Part shown: positions 1-7,527 of the stretch, in pieces | Layout: every line of letters begins with the position of its first letter | How positions within the stretch are numbered: position 1 is the first letter of the stretch | Source of the DNA: Nitrospirillum amazonense | Lineage (GTDB): Bacteria; Pseudomonadota; Alphaproteobacteria; Azospirillales; Azospirillaceae | Direction of reading: 5' to 3' | Assembly (NCBI RefSeq): GCF_007828045.1 | Contig: NZ_VITN01000029.1 | Span: 1-64,000, forward strand | Length of the DNA: 64,000 nucleotides | Position numbers and translations under genes: made by a program | Notes under the pieces: generated by a model | The model's input: only the letters and a program-made list of their open reading frames with translations | Told to the model about the DNA's origin: nothing | Databases searched by the model: none

Positions 1-93
1 ATCAATCATCCGGCGATTCTATAAGCTCCGTGTCAGCCGGAGAATCCCCAAACCGCAAAAAATCATTGATTCATTTATTTATCAACAGTCCCT
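1..93. other. A/T-rich left-edge segment, possible rearrangement junction
   Basis: These bases are clearly more A/T-rich than anything to their right and do not encode the peptidase N-terminus expected here. The peptidase frame is closed by a TGA at 67-69. The segment holds two small inverted repeats: GATTCT (15-20) with AGAATC (41-46), and AATCA-T-TGATT (61-71). It could be the end of an inserted element or another rearrangement boundary, with the break somewhere between 70 and 93. No transposase is visible because the window starts here, so the nature of the junction is inference. Confidence 0.35.
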
Positions 94-96
94 TAC

Positions 97-1536
97 GTGC
101 TGGGCCGCGACTTCCCCCGCATCGCGGAGGTGGAGCTGGACAACCGCGAGGGCACCGGGCCCCTGGTGATCTCCGTTGCCAATGGCGATGGCGGGGAGTT
201 CGCGCACTTCCTGCTGCCCCCGGCCGCCGGGCCCACCGGCGCACCGGTGCCGGTCACCCGGTTCGCCGACAAGGTGGTGGCGGTGGCGCCCGGGCCGGAC
301 GGCGCGCTTTACCTGATTTCCCGTTTGAACGCGCCGGCGGGGCGTTTGTTGCGCCTGGCCCCGGGGGACACCAACCTGGCCCATGCCAAGGTGCTGGTGC
401 CCGAGGGCAAGGCGGCGCTGCTGTCCGACCGGGGCTCCCGCTCCCTGGCCGTGACGGACAGCCGCGTTTATCTGCGCCGCATCGAAGGCGGCCCCATCAC
501 CGTGGCCATGGTGGCGCCCGCCACCGGCCAGCCGCTGGGCCCGCTGCCCCTGCCGCCGGTCTCCGCCAACCATGAGCTGGTGCCCCTGGCCGGCAACCGC
601 GTGCTCTATGATATGACCACCTATCTCCAGGCCCCCGCCTACGCCATCTATGACGAGCGCCGGCAAAGCATGGACGAGACCAAGCTGTCCGCCGCCGGCG
701 GGCTGGATTTCAGCGACGCCGAGGTGGTGCGCGACGCCGCCACCTCCGCCGATGGAACCTCGGTGCCGGTCACCATCGTCATTCCGAAGGGCGCGCGCAA
801 AGGGGGCAAGGCGCCCGCGCTGCTGACCGGTTACGGCGGCTTTGGCGTCAGCCTGACGCCGGCTCAGCTCACGGCGGAACAGCGTCTGTGGCTGGATGCC
901 GGCGGCATCTACGCCATCGCCAACTTGCGCGGCGGGGCGGAATTCGGCGAGGCCTGGCACGACGCCGGCCGCCTGACCAACAAGCAGCATGTCTTCGACG
1001 ATTTCGCCGCCGTGGCCCGCCTGCTGGTGCAACGCGGCTATACCGATGCCGACCATCTGGCCCTGATTGGCGGCAGCAACGGCGGCCTGCTGATGGGCGC
1101 CACCCTGACCCAGCATCCGGAACTGGCCCGCGCCGTGGTGGGTAATGTCGGCATCTACGACATGGTGCGGACGGAACTGGACCCCAACGGCGCCTTCAAC
1201 ATCACCGAATACGGCACCGTGAAGGATCCGGCGCAGTTCCAGGCGCTGTACGCCTATTCCCCCTATCATCATGTGAAGGACGGTGTGCGCTATCCCGCCG
1301 TGCTGCTGGCGACGGGGGAGAATGACGGCCGCGTGAACCCCATGCATTCGCGCAAGATGGTGGCCCGGCTGCAGGCGGCGGACCCTGCCGGCCTGCCCAT
1401 CCTGCTGCGCACCACCGCCAATGCCGGTCATGGCCATGGCAGTTCCCTGGCCGAGCGCGTGGCCCTGTCGACCGACATCTACGGCTTCCTGTTCGACCAG
1501 CTGGCCATGACCTTGCCGCTGCCGTCTGCCAAGTGA
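97..1536 (+). CDS. prolyl oligopeptidase family serine peptidase (S9A), 5'-truncated
   Basis: The C-terminal alpha/beta-hydrolase domain of an S9 prolyl oligopeptidase is complete: GGSNGG holds the nucleophile (Ser327 from the GTG at 97), ENDGRVNP supplies the Asp (410) and NAGHGHG the His (445). The family cleaves short proline-containing peptides and normally has about 680-720 residues, with a seven-bladed propeller ahead of the hydrolase. Here only about 230 residues precede the hydrolase, so the N-terminal helices and several propeller blades are missing. The frame closes upstream at a TGA (67-69), and no convincing ribosome site precedes the GTG. The codon before the GTG (Tyr) still fits the family sequence, so the break lies just upstream. 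It is probably a non-functional remnant, or at best a product that cannot gate its active site. Confidence 0.8.
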   Translation: MLGRDFPRIAEVELDNREGTGPLVISVANGDGGEFAHFLLPPAAGPTGAPVPVTRFADKVVAVAPGPDGALYLISRLNAPAGRLLRLAPGDTNLAHAKVLVPEGKAALLSDRGSRSLAVTDSRVYLRRIEGGPITVAMVAPATGQPLGPLPLPPVSANHELVPLAGNRVLYDMTTYLQAPAYAIYDERRQSMDETKLSAAGGLDFSDAEVVRDAATSADGTSVPVTIVIPKGARKGGKAPALLTGYGGFGVSLTPAQLTAEQRLWLDAGGIYAIANLRGGAEFGEAWHDAGRLTNKQHVFDDFAAVARLLVQRGYTDADHLALIGGSNGGLLMGATLTQHPELARAVVGNVGIYDMVRTELDPNGAFNITEYGTVKDPAQFQALYAYSPYHHVKDGVRYPAVLLATGENDGRVNPMHSRKMVARLQAADPAGLPILLRTTANAGHGHGSSLAERVALSTDIYGFLFDQLAMTLPLPSAK

Positions 1537-1644
1537 CGTATTAAGCCGGATGGCGCATTAAGGCTGTCGCGGGCGGTACGGCTGGCCCATAGTAGGGGCC
1601 TGTTTTTCCTGATCCTGTTCCCCCGCAAGGAACCGCCTGGTGCC

Positions 1645-2937
1645 ATGACGTTCCCGCCTGCCGCCCCGCCGCCATCCCCCGCTCCGGCGGATGGGATGGA
1701 CTGGCTGGACCCCGCCTGCCGGTTGGTCCAGGGTGGCCAGTCCCATGATCGGACGGCCTTGCTTGAGCGGGCGCGGGACCTGGCGGGCCGGCTGCGGCCC
1801 ACCGCGCGCGTGGCGGCGGTGGCGGCCACGCCGCTGGCTGTGGCGGTGGCCCTGCTGGCGGCCCGCCTGCTGGACGCGGAACTCTTCCTGATGCGGGGCA
1901 CGGCGGTGCCCACCGGGGTGGACGCGGTGGTGGATGCCGACGGCGGGGTAACGCGCCCCGGTGGTGCTGTGCCCGGGGGCCCGCCCGGCTTCGCCCTGGT
2001 GCTAGAAAGCTCCGGCACCACCGGTACGCCCAAGCGTCTGCGCCACGCTTTCGATCGGCTGGCGGCCCGTATCCAGGGGGGGCGGGGGCGGGGCAGCGTG
2101 TGGCTGGCCACCTTTGACCCCGGTGGCTATGCCGGCTTGCAGGTGCTGCTGACCGTGCTGCGCGGTGGCGGGACGCTGGTGGCGGACGACGCCTCCGACG
2201 TGCCGGCGCTGGCGGACCTGGCCCAGCGCCATGCCGTCACCCACATCAGCGCCACGCCCAGCTTCTGGCGGGCCTTCCTGCTGACGGGGAAGACGCCACC
2301 GCTGAAGGCCGTGACCCTGGGGGGCGAGGCGACGGACCAGTCGTTGCTGGACCGGCTGGCGGCCGCCTTTCCCAACGCCGCCGTGCGCCACATCTATGCC
2401 AGCACAGAGGCGGGTGCCCTGTTCGCCGTCACGGACGGCCGCGCCGGCTTCCCCGCCGCCTGGCTGAAGACGGGGGTGGAGGGTACCGACCTGGCCGTCC
2501 GTGACGGTGTGCTGTGGGTCCGGGGGCCCCGGCTGGCCACCGCGCTGGCCGGCGGCCGCCTGCCGACCGATGCCGATGGCTGGTATGGCACTGGCGATCG
2601 CGTGGAAGTCGTGGGTGACCGGGTGCTGTTCCGGGGGCGTGAGGACGGTGTGGTCAACGTCGGCGGCGTGAAGGTCATACCCGATGAGGTGGAGGCGCTG
2701 ATCCAGGCGGTGCCGGGCATTGCCGACGCCGCCGTGCGGGTGCGGGCCAGCCCCATTACCGGGCAGCTGTTGACGGCGCAGGTGGTGGCGGTCCCGGACC
2801 AGGATCCCGAGGCCCTGCGCCCCCGGGTGGCGGCGGCCCTGGCCGGCCTGCCGGCGGCGGCCCGCCCCCGGCGGCTGGAATTCGTTACGCAACTGGAACT
2901 ATCCCCGTCGGGCAAAAAGAAACGGGTGCAGGAATGA
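1645..2937 (+). CDS. AMP-binding acyl/aryl-adenylating enzyme, compact
   Basis: This 430-residue member of the ANL superfamily activates a carboxylic acid as an acyl-adenylate and then forms a thioester with CoA or a carrier protein. The P-loop SSGTTGTPK is at residues 122-130, the YASTEA adenine motif at 251-256, the YGTGD hinge motif at 314-318, and the C-terminal catalytic lysine context PSGKKKR near 424. It is shorter than typical acyl-CoA synthetases (500 or more residues) because the N-terminal subdomain is reduced. The stop overlaps the next ATG by the ATGA arrangement, so it is translationally coupled to the ketoreductase, and a KASIII gene follows. The substrate is unknown. A short-chain acyl group for flagellin-glycan decoration is a guess from context. 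Confidence 0.8.
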   Translation: MTFPPAAPPPSPAPADGMDWLDPACRLVQGGQSHDRTALLERARDLAGRLRPTARVAAVAATPLAVAVALLAARLLDAELFLMRGTAVPTGVDAVVDADGGVTRPGGAVPGGPPGFALVLESSGTTGTPKRLRHAFDRLAARIQGGRGRGSVWLATFDPGGYAGLQVLLTVLRGGGTLVADDASDVPALADLAQRHAVTHISATPSFWRAFLLTGKTPPLKAVTLGGEATDQSLLDRLAAAFPNAAVRHIYASTEAGALFAVTDGRAGFPAAWLKTGVEGTDLAVRDGVLWVRGPRLATALAGGRLPTDADGWYGTGDRVEVVGDRVLFRGREDGVVNVGGVKVIPDEVEALIQAVPGIADAAVRVRASPITGQLLTAQVVAVPDQDPEALRPRVAAALAGLPAAARPRRLEFVTQLELSPSGKKKRVQE

Positions 2938-3677
2938 GTGATCATATCATCGTCACCGGCGGCAGCCGGGGCCTGGGCTTGGCGTTGGTGCGCGCCCTGC
3001 TGGCGGATGGCTGGCGCGTGTCCACCTGCGCCCGCAGTCCGACGGCGGAGGTGGAGGATCTGGCGGCCCGCCACGGCGACCGCTTTCTGTTTCAGGTGGC
3101 GCAGGTGGGCGACGCGGGCCAGGTGACGACCTTCGTCGATGCCGCCACGGCTTGGGCCGGCGGGCTCTATGGCCTGGTCAACAATGCCGGCATCGCGCGC
3201 GAGGGCATCCTGGCCACCTTGCCCCAGGTGGAAATCGACACCCTGATCCAAACCAACCTGAACGGCGCCATCCAGGCGGCCCGGGCCGCCCTGCGGCACC
3301 TGCTGCGCCGCCCCGCCACGGCGGAACCCACCGGCGGACGCATCATCAACATCTCCTCCATCATCGGGCAGCGCGGCTACACCGGCCTTGCCGCCTACGC
3401 CGCCACCAAGGCGGGAATGGACGGCATGACCCGGGCGTTGGCGCGCGAGGTGGGGCGGCGGGGCATCACCGTCAATTCGGTGGCGCCAGGCTATCTGGAG
3501 ACGGAGATGTCGTCGACGCTCGGCGCCGGCCAGCGCGACCAGATCATCCGGCGCACGCCGCTGGGCCGCCTGGGCACGGCCGACGACGTGGTGCCGGTGG
3601 TGCGCTTCCTGCTGGGCCCCTCCGCCGCCTATATTACCGGGCAGACCCTGGTGGTCGACGGCGGCATCAGTTGCTGA
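2934..3677 (+). CDS. short-chain dehydrogenase/reductase, FabG-like ketoreductase
   Basis: This 247-residue classical SDR most resembles 3-oxoacyl-ACP reductases. The nucleotide-binding TGGSRGLG is at residues 8-15 and NNAG at 83-86. The catalytic Ser142, Tyr155 and Lys159 have the usual 13-residue Ser-Tyr spacing, and the C-terminal GQTLVVDGG is present. It would reduce a beta-keto thioester with NAD(P)H. It starts inside the stop of the adenylating enzyme and ends 13 bases before the KASIII start, so the three form one operon. The order suggests activation, condensation and reduction to a beta-hydroxyacyl group. It is probably not the housekeeping FabG because no acpP, fabD or fabF is adjacent. 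Confidence 0.85.
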   Translation: MSDHIIVTGGSRGLGLALVRALLADGWRVSTCARSPTAEVEDLAARHGDRFLFQVAQVGDAGQVTTFVDAATAWAGGLYGLVNNAGIAREGILATLPQVEIDTLIQTNLNGAIQAARAALRHLLRRPATAEPTGGRIINISSIIGQRGYTGLAAYAATKAGMDGMTRALAREVGRRGITVNSVAPGYLETEMSSTLGAGQRDQIIRRTPLGRLGTADDVVPVVRFLLGPSAAYITGQTLVVDGGISC

Positions 3678-3690
3678 TGGGAGATGGTTG

Positions 3691-4725
3691 ATGGCGTTGG
3701 CCCGGTTGAACGGCGTGGCGGTGCGGGGCATCGTCTCGGCACTGCCGGCCCGGGTTGAGGATACGGCGGATCTGGCCGCCCGCTTCGGGGAAGAGGCGGC
3801 ACGCCGCCTGGCCACCGCCACCGGCATCCATGCCCGCCATCTGGCGGCGCCTGGCCAATGCACATCCGATCTGGCGGTACCGGCGGCCCAGGCGCTGTTG
3901 GACGGGCTGGGCTGGCCGGCCGACAGCGTCGATCTGCTGGTTTTTGTCAGCCAAACCCATGATCAGGTGCTGCCGGCCACGGCGTGCCTGATGCAGCGGC
4001 GGTTGGGCCTGGCCAAGAGCGCCGCCGCCTTCGACCTGTCGCTGGGCTGCTCCGGCTATGTCTATGGCCTGTGGGCGGCCGGGTCGGCGCTCGCCTCATT
4101 GCTGCCCCGGGCCGATGGGCGGCCGGCGCGGGCCCTGCTGCTGGTGGGTGACACCACCAGCCATATCCTGGACCCGGACGACCGGGCTGTGGCGCCCCTG
4201 TTTGGCGACGCCGCCGCCGCCACGGCGCTGGAGATCGACGCCGCGGCACCGCCCATGATCGTGGATGTGGGCACGGACGGCGCCGGTGCCCCCTATCTCA
4301 TGGCCGCGGGTGGGGCCATGCGGGTGCCCGACCAGCCGCCGCGCCTGTTCATGGACGGCACCCAGGTCTTCGCCTTTACCTTGCGTGAGGTGCCGGGCGC
4401 CATCGCCGCCACCTTGGCCGCCGCCGGCTGGACCGCCGCGGATGTGGACCGTTTCGTCCTGCACCAGGCCAATGAAATGATGCTCCGCCGCCTGGGCCAC
4501 AAGATCGGCGCCACGGACGAACAGCTGGTGCTGGCCCTGGCCCGCCATGGCAACACCAGTTCGGCCAGCGTGCCACTGGCCTTGACCGACGCGGTGGCGG
4601 CCGGTCTCAAGGCGGGGGCCTTGCGGGTCCTGTTGTCCGGATTCGGGGTGGGATGGTCCTGGGCCACGGCGGCGGTCACCTTGGGGCCGCTGGCCGTGTG
4701 CGAGACCATTGTGTTGCCGGCCTGA
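3691..4725 (+). CDS. 3-oxoacyl-ACP synthase III (KASIII)-like condensing enzyme
   Basis: This 344-residue thiolase-fold enzyme has the KASIII triad: Cys120 in LSLGCSGYVYG, His258 in HQAN and Asn288 in RHGNTSSAS. KASIII enzymes condense an acyl-CoA starter with malonyl-ACP. Divergent copies in secondary metabolism or sugar-modification clusters instead transfer acyl groups. ATG at 3691 is preferred over a TTG one codon upstream because GGGAGA lies 7 bases before it. It is the last gene of the adenylation-ketoreductase-KASIII operon and converges on flbT. No acyl carrier protein gene is visible beside it, so the carrier must come from elsewhere or the acyl group is carried on CoA. Confidence 0.85.
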   Translation: MALARLNGVAVRGIVSALPARVEDTADLAARFGEEAARRLATATGIHARHLAAPGQCTSDLAVPAAQALLDGLGWPADSVDLLVFVSQTHDQVLPATACLMQRRLGLAKSAAAFDLSLGCSGYVYGLWAAGSALASLLPRADGRPARALLLVGDTTSHILDPDDRAVAPLFGDAAAATALEIDAAAPPMIVDVGTDGAGAPYLMAAGGAMRVPDQPPRLFMDGTQVFAFTLREVPGAIAATLAAAGWTAADVDRFVLHQANEMMLRRLGHKIGATDEQLVLALARHGNTSSASVPLALTDAVAAGLKAGALRVLLSGFGVGWSWATAAVTLGPLAVCETIVLPA

Positions 4726-4739
4726 GGAAAGGCCGAACC

Positions 4740-5192
4740 TTATTCCTCGACGGCGGGGGCGGCCACCTTGCGGCGGCGGCGCACCACCTCCACCGGCGGC
4801 TTGGGCGCCGGCGCGGCCTCGGCCGTTTCCTTGATGTCGAAAAGCTTACGGCACAGCTTCAGGGCGCGGTAGTTGTTGCCCTCGCGCACCAGCGTCTGCA
4901 CTTCGTCGAACAGGTCGGCCTTGTCGGGATGCTGGACCCGGGCTTCTTCCAGGATGGCGGCGAAGTGCACCATGTTGGTGCTGGCGTCCTCGGGGAAGAT
5001 GTAGATCAGCTGGATGATGAAATAGAGCCGCTTCTCGATGGTGTCGCAGTTCTCTTCCTTCAGGATTTCCCGGCCACGCAGGAAATTCACCTTGTTGTAG
5101 AAGAACAGCGAGACGGGATGATCGCCGATGCCGATGACGGCGCCGTTGACGATCAGCTTTTCTCCCGGACGTAACACCAGTTTCAGCGGCAA
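4740..5192 (-). CDS. flbT: flagellar biosynthesis repressor FlbT
   Basis: This 150-residue protein matches the alphaproteobacterial FlbT family, which binds flagellin mRNA and controls its translation or stability when flagellar assembly stalls. The N-terminal LKLVLRPGEKLIVNGAVI is characteristic, and the length fits the usual 130-150 residues. The C-terminus carries an Ala/Pro/Arg/Lys-rich tail. The start appears to be TTG at 5192, with GAAGGAAGGA upstream; no ATG fits. It lies directly downstream of the flagellin gene on the same strand, but a strong terminator separates them, so it may have its own promoter in the 5193-5392 gap. The usual partner flaF is not seen here. Confidence 0.9.
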   Translation of the reverse strand: MPLKLVLRPGEKLIVNGAVIGIGDHPVSLFFYNKVNFLRGREILKEENCDTIEKRLYFIIQLIYIFPEDASTNMVHFAAILEEARVQHPDKADLFDEVQTLVREGNNYRALKLCRKLFDIKETAEAAPAPKPPVEVVRRRRKVAAPAVEE

Positions 5193-5392
5193 GGGGGCAA
5201 TCCTTCCTTCAGAACGCAGCCCTCGGGGCCGTGGCCCCGGGTGAGGGTCCAGCCGTGGTGGGCCGGACCGGGCAAAACCTTAAACGAATGAAGCCGCCCG
5301 AATGGGCGGGCGTATGCGCGCACCCCTAGGAATTACGGCAGCAGACCCCGTCCGGTCATCAAAAAACCGCCGGCCGCCGGAATTGCCCGGCC

Positions 5393-5427
5393 AAAAAAGA
5401 AGGTGGCGGACGTTGCCGTCCGCCACC
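5393..5427 (-). terminator. Rho-independent terminator of the flagellin gene
   Basis: On the minus strand an 11-bp perfect stem (GGTGGCGGACG with CGTCCGCCACC) closes a 4-base loop and is followed by TTCTTTTTTGG. It lies 29 bases past the flagellin stop. A weaker GC hairpin (CCGCCC with GGGCGG, around 5294-5309) lies further down towards flbT. Confidence 0.85.
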
Positions 5428-5456
5428 CTCCGTACTTCCACGCTTGCGCTGATCTA

Positions 5457-7328
5457 TTAGAACAGCTTGAGGATGGACTGCTGAGCCTGGTTGGCCAAGG
5501 ACAGGGTGGTGACACCCAGGGACTGCTTGGTCTGCAAGGCCAGCAACTGGGCACCGGCTTCGTTCTGATCGACCTGCGTCAGGTTGTCGGCACCGTCCTG
5601 CAACACATTGTTGAACGCGTCGGTGAAGTCCGAACGGGTCTGAATGATGTTCAGGTTGGTGGCGAGCGTCTGAGAGGCGGAGCGCAGAACGTTGGTCGCG
5701 TTGGTCAGCTGGGCCTGGGCCTTGTCGATGTCCGCGCGATCCAGGAAATTGTTCTGGGCGTAGTCGACAGCCAGACCCTGGCCCGAGGTGGTGACGTTGG
5801 TCGCCGCCACGGTCAGGCCGCTGCTGTTGTTTTCGTTGAACTGGACGCTCAGGTCGTTCGACGTGCCCGCCGCGGTGGTCTGGGCGGTGCTGATGTTGGC
5901 GGCGCTGTTGGCGCTGGCCGCCTGCCGGACGTTCTTGGCGTCAACGTTCAGACGAACGGTGCCGGTGTCGAACGAGAAGGCGTTTTCACCATCCGACAGC
6001 TTGGAGTCGCCGCGCTCGTTGGTACCGGAACGGGTCACGGAGACGCCGTTCAGGTCCGTGGCGGTCACGGAAACGTCCACGTTCTTCTCGATGGTGGACG
6101 TGCCGTTGCCGGCGGTGCCCAGCGCTTCCAGCGAGGCGCGATCGACGGTGAAGGACACCACCGTACCCGACGAGAAGGACAGCGAGATGTCCTTGGTCAG
6201 GGCGTTGGACGCCGAGGTGCCCAGCGAGAACGAGGCGGCGGTGCCAACGTTGGCGCCAGCGGTGATGGTGAACGTGTTGAGGTTCGAGCCGGTGCCGGCG
6301 GTCAGCGAAAAGCCCGAGAAGGCGCTGCCGGCGGTAGCCGCGGCGGCGGCGATCACGCCCCTCAGGTTGTTGGCGATGTTCTGCTCACGGACCGAGGTGT
6401 CAGCGGACGCCACGTCACCCGCCGAGGCGGTGTAGGCGAAGGACGTACCGTTGATCGTGGCCGTGAAGGTGTCGCCCTGCTCGATGTTGCCGGTGATGGT
6501 CACCTGCGAAATCTGGGCAGTGCCCGACGTACCGGGCTTTTGCAGGCTGTTGGTGGCGGACTGAGTGTTGTCGAAGAAGTTGATGGTCCGCGACTCGTCG
6601 CCTTCCGTCACCACGACGCTGCGCTGCTGGCCGACCGAGCCGCGGGTCTGGATGGAGATGTCGGAGAAATTGCCGGTGCTGGAGCTCAGCTTGCCGGAAA
6701 CCTTCAGGCCGAAGACACCGCGGGCGGTCTCGGCGTTGGCGATGTCGCCGGCGGCACCGCTGATGGCACCGGTGCCGGAAATCTTCACCGAGTAGGTGTC
6801 GGCGCCGGTGATGTTGGTGACGCGGGCGTTCGAGATCGAGGTGATCGAGTTCGCGGTTTCGATCGTGGTCGAGGTGGCGGCGAACGACTGGCCATTGCCG
6901 GCAACCAGGTTCTTGCCCGAGTAGCCGCTGTCACCCGCCAGCTTGTCGATCTGGTCCTTGATGCCGTTGAACTGGTCGGCCAGCGACTTGCGGGTCGCGA
7001 TGGCACCGGCGTCCGTGCCCAAGTTGGCATAGGCGGTCGTCAGCAGGCCCTGGGCCTGGGTCACGAGCGACTGGATGGAGGTAATGCCCTGGCTGCCAGC
7101 CTTGATCGTGCTGACGGCCTGCGACATGCCGTCCTTCAGGGTGGACAGGTCACTCGCGCGCTGATTCAGGCTCTGCGCGGCGAAGAAGGCGGTCGGACCG
7201 TCAAGGGCGGAATTGACCTTGTTACCAGTCGCCAGCTGGTTTTCCAGCTTGCTGGTCGAGGTATTGGTCTGCTGCAGCAGCAGCAGGTTGGTCCGCATGC
7301 TGGACGAAAGCTGAACGGCGTCAGACAT
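5457..7328 (-). CDS. flagellin, large
   Basis: This 623-residue filament protein has conserved flagellin ends. The N-terminal D0/D1 helices (SMRTNLLLLQQTNTSTSKLENQLATG, then NSALDGPTAFFAAQSLNQRAS) and the C-terminal D1/D0 helices (LRSASQTLATNLNIIQTRSDF to SLANQAQQSILKLF) flank a long Ser/Thr/Asn/Gly/Ala-rich middle. That middle, about residues 150-500, is the exposed and variable part and is rich in possible O-glycosylation sites. It is larger than many alphaproteobacterial flagellins (about 270-400 residues). AAAGGAG sits 8-9 bases before the ATG. It is monocistronic, with its own terminator and a regulated-looking leader region, and two TPR-glycosyltransferase genes lie upstream on the same strand. 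Confidence 0.95.
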   Translation of the reverse strand: MSDAVQLSSSMRTNLLLLQQTNTSTSKLENQLATGNKVNSALDGPTAFFAAQSLNQRASDLSTLKDGMSQAVSTIKAGSQGITSIQSLVTQAQGLLTTAYANLGTDAGAIATRKSLADQFNGIKDQIDKLAGDSGYSGKNLVAGNGQSFAATSTTIETANSITSISNARVTNITGADTYSVKISGTGAISGAAGDIANAETARGVFGLKVSGKLSSSTGNFSDISIQTRGSVGQQRSVVVTEGDESRTINFFDNTQSATNSLQKPGTSGTAQISQVTITGNIEQGDTFTATINGTSFAYTASAGDVASADTSVREQNIANNLRGVIAAAAATAGSAFSGFSLTAGTGSNLNTFTITAGANVGTAASFSLGTSASNALTKDISLSFSSGTVVSFTVDRASLEALGTAGNGTSTIEKNVDVSVTATDLNGVSVTRSGTNERGDSKLSDGENAFSFDTGTVRLNVDAKNVRQAASANSAANISTAQTTAAGTSNDLSVQFNENNSSGLTVAATNVTTSGQGLAVDYAQNNFLDRADIDKAQAQLTNATNVLRSASQTLATNLNIIQTRSDFTDAFNNVLQDGADNLTQVDQNEAGAQLLALQTKQSLGVTTLSLANQAQQSILKLF

Positions 7329-7406
7329 AAAAAATCTCCTTTGGAGAGGGTATGTGTCGCCCGAGTTTTTCGGACACGTTAAGTGATGACTGGTTTCAAC
7401 GGCGGA

Positions 7407-7445
7407 GTCAAGGCACGATTGATAAAATTTTAGACGTTTTGTCTA
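7407..7445 (-). promoter_or_regulatory. candidate flagellin promoter with overlapping inverted repeat
   Basis: On the minus strand TAAAATTT (7432-7425), 10 bases, then GCCTTGAC (7414-7407) loosely resembles a sigma-28 promoter (TAAAGTTT and GCCGATAA). The first box fits well and the second poorly. Overlapping its upstream edge is a perfect inverted repeat TAGAC-GTTTT-GTCTA (7431-7445). The whole stretch from 7380 to 7527 is A/T-rich relative to the genome. The assignment is tentative. Confidence 0.35.
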
Positions 7446-7527
7446 TATATCAGGATTTACCCGTCGTGCCGGCCTTCACCGCGATGGTTCAATACACCAC
7501 CACCTGTTGACAGATCCTTAACATGGA

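Noticed and set aside
82-1437. Long open frame antisense to the prolyl oligopeptidase gene
   Set aside because: Reverse-strand frames stay open by GC-rich codon bias; the translation is Gly/Gln/His-rich with no domain, while the plus-strand frame has a full catalytic triad.
5361-5380. Second terminator after flagellin from the CCGCCGGCCGCCGG stretch with an A-run
   Set aside because: The palindrome is too short and compact for a stable stem; the hairpin at 5393-5427 already explains termination.
5403-7382. Open frame of about 660 codons opposite the flagellin gene
   Set aside because: The flagellin frame has conserved ends, a ribosome site and a terminator; the opposite frame is Gly/Val/Arg-rich and recognisable as nothing.
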